From: Lysobacter antibioticus | GTDB taxonomy: Bacteria; Pseudomonadota; Gammaproteobacteria; Xanthomonadales; Xanthomonadaceae | Direction of reading: 5' to 3' | Assembly: GCF_001442535.1 (NCBI RefSeq) | Contig: NZ_CP013141.1 | Coordinates: forward strand, 5,583,374 to 5,601,650 | DNA: 18,277 nucleotides | Part shown: one piece after another, positions 14,755 to 18,277 of the stretch | Layout of the letters: the number at the start of each line of letters is the position of its first letter | Position numbering within the stretch: the first letter of the stretch is position 1 | Notes under the pieces: model-generated | The model's input: only the letters and a program-made list of their open reading frames with translations | Database searches by the model: none | What the model was told of the DNA's origin: nothing | Made by a program: the position numbers and the translations under genes

Positions 14755-15422
14755 CCCCGACCGCCTTCGTTAAAGCGCTTTCCTCCCTGAGCCTCAACAA
14801 CGTCTTCAACCCGTATGCGGACGTTTGTCCTGTGCATGATCGCGCGGATGCTGCTGAGTCCAGAAGGAGGAATCTGCGGACCTACTTGGCGGCAGCGTCA
14901 GAGATCGGCGTCGACACGATCTGGATGGGTAGGGATCTCGGCTACCGCGGCGGCCGCCGAACTGGCCTAGCCTTGACCGATGAATACCATCTTCCGGAAC
15001 TAGCGAGGCGCTATCCCGGTTGCCATTCTCGGCAAGCTACTCGCGGCCCAGCTGTTGCAGAACGTACGGCAGCCGAGATCTGGTCCGTCATCAGAGCGAT
15101 CGAAACGCCACCGCTCTTGTGGAACGTTTTCCCATTTCATCCTCACGAGCCTGACAATCCGTTCACCAATCGCCGATTCACAGCTCGCGAGCTTTACCAG
15201 GTCGATGAATTGAACAGCGCCCTGATTTCCTGGTTGAAGATCCGGCAGATTGTTGGGATCGGGCAGGATGCGGCGTCCTATGCACAGCGGTTTGGTGTAA
15301 CGGTGATCACTATTCGCCATCCGAGCTATGGCGGAGTCAAGGAATTCCGTGATGGTATGCAGCGCCTTTATAGACTGCCAGCCAACGCCTTGGACCGGAC
15401 CCGGCAGGCCGTTCTGCTCTGA
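14751..15422 (+). CDS. Uracil-DNA glycosylase superfamily protein
   Basis: This 223-residue protein overlaps the MazG-like gene by ATGA. It carries UDG-superfamily landmarks: motif region IWMGRDLGYRGGRRTGLALTD (57-77), then WNVFPFHPHEP (124-134, corresponding to the FPFHP strand of several UDG families) and RHPSYGG (189-195). The family usually has GEAPG or similar in the first motif. Here it reads GRDLGYRGG, so the water-activating residue and base specificity may differ. Enzymes of this superfamily excise uracil or other altered bases from DNA, leaving abasic sites. The N-terminal segment has a CPVHD motif and an Arg-rich stretch. Its genetic coupling to a nucleotide pyrophosphohydrolase suggests one pathway acting on abnormal pyrimidines. 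It could be housekeeping repair, but the defence-island context favours phage targeting. Confidence 0.82.
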   Translation: MTPTAFVKALSSLSLNNVFNPYADVCPVHDRADAAESRRRNLRTYLAAASEIGVDTIWMGRDLGYRGGRRTGLALTDEYHLPELARRYPGCHSRQATRGPAVAERTAAEIWSVIRAIETPPLLWNVFPFHPHEPDNPFTNRRFTARELYQVDELNSALISWLKIRQIVGIGQDAASYAQRFGVTVITIRHPSYGGVKEFRDGMQRLYRLPANALDRTRQAVLL

Positions 15423-15438
15423 CCCCTAGGGCTACGGT

Positions 15439-15459
15439 AACCGCTTTAACAATGCGGTT
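15439..15459. terminator. Hairpin between convergent operons
   Basis: AACCGC (15439-15444) and GCGGTT (15454-15459) form a perfect 6-bp stem with a 9-nt loop. It overlaps the stop of the minus-strand TS-like gene, 16 bp after the UDG stop. The position suits a bidirectional terminator, but neither side has a clear T-tract. Confidence 0.35.
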
Positions 15460-16227
15460 GCAGCGTCGGCACCCCGAACGAGCTCACGTCCAAGTGAGCC
15501 AACGTGCTTATACAGGTTAAGACCCCGGGAGCGTATCCGGACTCCTTGCTTACAAAGTGTAGTAGCTGACTCAGCCCGACCAAGTTGCCGAGGGCTCGCT
15601 GCGCATAGTGATGTGATCTATACACTGCGGTTAGATCGACGGCGCCCGCCGCGGGGGTGAGCTTGAAGCTCAGGTGACTGAGACAGGGGATGTTCGTCGC
15701 GCGCCCCCCGTCGATAGCGGGCTCGTAAATGGGAAGTTCGCATCCAACTTCTCCTTCAAGCAAGTCGTTGACATCGTGGATGCCGAGCTCATAGGCGGAC
15801 TTTAATTTCCGCTCAGTCTTGGTTTCTGAAGCTTGCTAACGATCGTTTCCAGAGGATTGTTGGTCTTTCTCGACTTAGGATGGGAACGATCCATCATGCG
15901 CATGGCGTACGTACCCCAAGTCCCTCGCTTCTTCCCTGACTTCATGGAGTCCAGGTAGCGCTTATAGAAGTCGGGGCGGCCGAACCGGAGGTACGGCCCT
16001 TGCGGAAAGATGGTTCCAGCAACGGTATATACGCCGATCCCGTCAGCGGTTTTCCGAAGTGTGGAGTCAATTTCGTTGATGATCTGCAGTTCGCCGGCGC
16101 CGAGCAGAGTCGGCGAGGTGATCTCCAGTACAAAGTTTCGTTCTGTCTTCTGAGGTGTCGCATTCAAGCTTCGCGCTGCGGCCAACCAGACAGGAACAAA
16201 TCGTTCATCACTGAATACCTTTGCCAC
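15446..16227 (-). pseudogene. Thymidylate-synthase-like protein, split by a -1 frameshift
   Basis: Two minus-strand frames together cover a TS-like protein of about 260 residues. The first (GTG 16227 to TAA 15802, 141 residues) contains the GTYAMRMMDRS and NNPLETIVSKL regions. The second frame (open from about 15835 to 15446) continues with KLKSAYELG, NIPCLSHLSF (the PC motif with the candidate catalytic Cys), VYRSHHYAQRALGNLVGLSQLL (the QRS..D...G.P.N region) and CISTLAHLD. The overlap at 15802-15835 is consistent with loss of one base. No canonical slippery heptamer is visible, so an inactivating mutation or read error is likelier than programmed shifting. GGAGGG overlaps the end of the C1 peptidase gene, whose stop is 2 bp before the GTG. 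TS methylates dUMP; relatives hydroxymethylate pyrimidine nucleotides. The substrate here is unknown. Confidence 0.72.
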
Positions 16228-16229
16228 GC

Positions 16230-16865
16230 TTACCCTCCAAAAGCACAGATTGCGTGCTCGCGAATATAGGTCTCAGGGAGCCAAGCCTGCCCGTGCGTTC
16301 CCCAACTGTCACCCCAGCTGTTGCGGATGCGGAAGTAAGGAGCACCGCTCTCGTCCCGACCAATCCCAACCACCGTGACAGCGTGAAGGACGGTGTTTGG
16401 CGCAGGCAACTGTTCGAATTCGATCAGTCCGTCCACTGGGTTGAAGAAGCTTTGAGTCAACCTCAGGCCAAGGCCAACAGGCCGATGATTGCTAAGCGTT
16501 TCAACAATCGATTCGGGATCATGCGGGAGCAAATCAAGCAACGTGCCGTAAAGGGCGAAACCAGCTGGGGGTGTCGCAACTGGCGCTGAGGGCTCCGCTG
16601 TCTGGTACGGGAAGTCTGCCTCGACAGGTTGTCCGGATGACGCCGCTTGCAGGGCAAGCCCTAAGCGGACACCGGCGCCCGGAGCCCAGTTAGGCGTCAA
16701 GTTGGCAGCGCCCTGGTAGACGTACTCAGGGCTTAGCACTTCGACCTGCGGAGCGAATCGAAGGTTTAGCTCCGAAAGCGCGAATGCAATGCAAGTTGGT
16801 CGCTCCCCTTGGTCTCGCGCAGGGTTGCCTGTCTGCGATAGGGAGATATCTTCCTTGATGATCAC
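16230..16865 (-). CDS. Papain-like C1 family cysteine peptidase
   Basis: This 211-residue protein has the full papain catalytic set. DQGERPTCIAFAL gives the oxyanion Gln19 and nucleophile Cys25; LHAVTVVGIG gives His161; RIRNSWGDSWGTHG gives Asn182 in the classical NSWG context. There is no signal peptide and no N-terminal inhibitory propeptide, so it is a cytosolic, pre-activated enzyme that needs an external inhibitor. Its ATG overlaps the stop of the M78/chagasin gene by 4 bp. Its own stop is 2 bp from the TS-like gene. Chagasin-type domains are established inhibitors of C1 peptidases, and one is fused to the upstream gene product. The natural reading is a toxin or effector peptidase held in check by its operon partner. 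The substrate is unknown. Confidence 0.88.
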   Translation of the reverse strand: MIIKEDISLSQTGNPARDQGERPTCIAFALSELNLRFAPQVEVLSPEYVYQGAANLTPNWAPGAGVRLGLALQAASSGQPVEADFPYQTAEPSAPVATPPAGFALYGTLLDLLPHDPESIVETLSNHRPVGLGLRLTQSFFNPVDGLIEFEQLPAPNTVLHAVTVVGIGRDESGAPYFRIRNSWGDSWGTHGQAWLPETYIREHAICAFGG

Positions 16866-17878
16866 GCGACTGGCACCTCGCTCAACAGCTGCTGCTTGGC
16901 AACACGGGTTAGACCAGGCCCAATTTGCTCAAACTTGGCTCTGGTTTCGAACGCGGCGTTGACTTCGCCATCCTTCAGCCACGGACGCCTCTCCTCCATG
17001 GCCAGGATCATGGGGGCGCCGTTCGCGGCTTGAGACGGGTCGTCGACAGTCAACACGAACTCAGCCGTAGTGACACCGAACACGAGTTGCTTTGGGTCGG
17101 TCACCTTCTCGGCGGGGCGCTGGGCTGGGCAGACCTGGAACCCTTCTGATGCGAGTTCACCTAATGACCAGAGATAGCCCGATGAGGCTTTGCTCTTCAA
17201 CCTAACCAGTATCTGATCGTCTGTGCGCGGCTCGAGGATGCTGGTGCGGTCCGTTTCATCCAACAGCCAAACCTCTTTGCGCGATTCGAAATGATGCCCC
17301 TCAAGCAGAGCGTGTTTGATTTCGATCGGTTGAATTCGTAGTAGGTCTTTGACCACGCCAGTCTCCAGAAGCTTCTGGCGGGCGAGTGACCATGCCGTAG
17401 CCGTGTAGCTAATTCCCAGCCGCAGGGAGAGCTGGTAAAGGACGGTTGGGTCCTTGAGCGACTGGACGCTCCAGCGTTTGCGGCGCATGACGTTGGCAAG
17501 CAGGCCGCGAGGGGTCAAGAGGTGATATGCGAACCAATCGGCCTCTTGTTCCTGGCGCTCCGACTTTGGCCCGAAGTCCATGGAATCGTCAGCCGTCGAG
17601 CCATGTCCCATGAAATAGTGCCCGAGTTCGTGGGCGCAGGTCAGGTGCACCAGTCCCGCCGACCGCTCGGAATTGATAAGGATCCCGGACACGTCATCTC
17701 GAATGAACGCTCCTAGAAGCTTGTCCATGGGGCGAAGAAGCACAGGAACGCCCTCTCCCCCAGCAATCAAGAAAGGGTCTACTCGCGTATACCCCTCCTG
17801 CTCGACACGGGCCTTGGCACCCGAGTCGTGATAGACCTCTCTGGCTCGATCGGCGGCGTTCCTGATGTGAGGGAGCAT
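16862..17878 (-). CDS. ImmA/IrrE (M78) metallopeptidase fused to a chagasin-like (I42) inhibitor domain
   Basis: This 338-residue protein starts at ATG 17878 with AGGAG 6 bp upstream. Residues about 20-175 are an ImmA/IrrE peptidase: CAHELGHYFMGH carries the zinc motif HELGH (83-87), and QEADWFAYHLL gives the third ligand Glu112. After a linker, residues about 205-320 look like a chagasin fold. KASSGYLW (230-237) matches the NPTTGYxW loop, a strand pair TTAEFVLTVDD/APMILAMEE follows, and ERRPW (297-300) matches the conserved RPW loop. M78 peptidases cleave XRE-type repressors in response to signals (ImmA-ImmR, IrrE-DdrO). Chagasins block papain-like peptidases. The fusion, between an XRE gene and a C1 peptidase gene, suggests one protein that controls both transcription and peptidase activity. 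Confidence 0.85.
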   Translation of the reverse strand: MLPHIRNAADRAREVYHDSGAKARVEQEGYTRVDPFLIAGGEGVPVLLRPMDKLLGAFIRDDVSGILINSERSAGLVHLTCAHELGHYFMGHGSTADDSMDFGPKSERQEQEADWFAYHLLTPRGLLANVMRRKRWSVQSLKDPTVLYQLSLRLGISYTATAWSLARQKLLETGVVKDLLRIQPIEIKHALLEGHHFESRKEVWLLDETDRTSILEPRTDDQILVRLKSKASSGYLWSLGELASEGFQVCPAQRPAEKVTDPKQLVFGVTTAEFVLTVDDPSQAANGAPMILAMEERRPWLKDGEVNAAFETRAKFEQIGPGLTRVAKQQLLSEVPVA

Positions 17879-17887
17879 TCCTTACTC

Positions 17888-18244
17888 CTATCGGCTGGTC
17901 TTCGTTGAATGCTTCAAAAACTCTGCGAATCGGGCCACTTCATCGAGATCGCTCTCTGACAACCCCTTAATTGCCCGCGCTAAGAAGGCCAACTGCTCAG
18001 GTCCTTGCGGGGGCGGCTCCTTCCCCGTCAACAGGTATTCCAGTGTCCTTCTATACAAGCGGGCTAGAACGCTCAGCTCGGTGGCCTCCACTTTGCGACT
18101 ACCCGACTCGATATGAGTCACCGCCGGGCGCGATAATCCTAATGCATTTGCGACTTCTTCTTGAGACAGGCCGACATATTCCCGCGATTGCCGCAGCCGC
18201 TCCGCCATCTCGGCCCTTTGAGCATCCTTGTCGTGGCTAGTCAT
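17888..18244 (-). CDS. XRE-family regulator, first gene of the M78/C1 peptidase operon
   Basis: This 118-residue protein has a Cro/C1-type HTH at about residues 13-68. It includes MAERLRQSREYVGLSQEEVANALGL-type helices, then SRPAVTHIESGSRKVEA and LSVLARLYRRTLEYLLTG. A C-terminal helical tail follows (LAFLARAIKGLSESDLDEVARFAEFLK). ATG 18244 has CGGAG about 8 bp upstream. The stop is 9 bp before the M78 gene and overlaps its ribosome site. In ImmR/ImmA and DdrO/IrrE pairs the M78 peptidase cleaves such a repressor, so this is the likely autoregulator and M78 substrate. The promoter lies at or beyond the right edge of the window. Confidence 0.9.
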   Translation of the reverse strand: MTSHDKDAQRAEMAERLRQSREYVGLSQEEVANALGLSRPAVTHIESGSRKVEATELSVLARLYRRTLEYLLTGKEPPPQGPEQLAFLARAIKGLSESDLDEVARFAEFLKHSTKTSR

Positions 18245-18277
18245 CGGTATGCTCCGCCGCCACGTATTTGAGAACTT

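Noticed and set aside
15446..15763. Separate 105-residue gene starting at a TTG
   Set aside because: The frame is open further upstream, and its residues continue the TS-like protein of the preceding frame. It is better explained as the second half of a frameshifted gene.
15802..15840. Programmed -1 ribosomal frameshift in the TS-like gene
   Set aside because: No X-XXY-YYZ slippery heptamer or obvious following pseudoknot is visible at the junction. Mutation or read error is simpler.

Overview
The window looks like an accessory (genomic-island-like) stretch of a Xanthomonadaceae genome, of Lysobacter/Stenotrophomonas/Xanthomonas type. The main pointer is the 1375-residue protein at 2445-6572. 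Its C-terminus matches the XVIPCD secretion domain, which is characteristic of killing effectors sent through the Xanthomonadales type IV secretion system (X-T4SS). No ribosomal, tRNA or core-metabolism genes, no transposase, no integrase and no CRISPR array are visible. Base composition shifts by eye between blocks: the effector is GC-rich, while the left edge and the right-hand blocks are less so.

Left part (1-7709). A NarL/LuxR-type response regulator and a small downstream partner lie on the minus strand. A gene-poor stretch of about 0.9 kb follows. Next comes a three-gene plus-strand toxin module: a 179-residue protein of unknown function, the Tle1-like (DUF2235) lipase effector with a peptidoglycan-binding and an XVIPCD domain, and a signal-peptide or lipobox protein that is the best candidate for the periplasmic immunity factor.

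Middle part (7710-12123). There are degenerate stretches, an unusual long SRAP (YedK/HMCES-like) protein with a coiled-coil insertion, and several small hypothetical genes. A non-coding region at 9933-10812 carries a perfect DnaA box, three copies of CATTGGTCGG and a 12-bp palindrome. Two short repeats that resemble the apex of integron attC sites flank a small gene at 11532-11828.

Right part (12124-18244), the most interesting block, has the look of a defence island. (a) A SLATT-family membrane protein lies downstream of an XRE repressor. (b) Divergent from that repressor is an operon of DUF4031, a protein with tandem MazG-like domains, and a uracil-DNA-glycosylase-superfamily protein. The repressor region carries two copies of the same operator architecture, ATGTGC-N9-GCACAT. 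(c) Converging on it is a tight four-gene minus-strand operon. It encodes an XRE regulator, an ImmA/IrrE (M78) metallopeptidase fused to a chagasin-like inhibitor domain, a papain-like C1 cysteine peptidase, and a thymidylate-synthase-like gene that is split by a -1 frameshift.

Inference: the M78/chagasin protein probably restrains the neighbouring C1 peptidase and releases it on a trigger. The MazG, UDG and TS-like genes suggest surveillance of, or attack on, abnormal pyrimidines in nucleotide pools or phage DNA. Neither combination is one I can equate with a named, characterised system.
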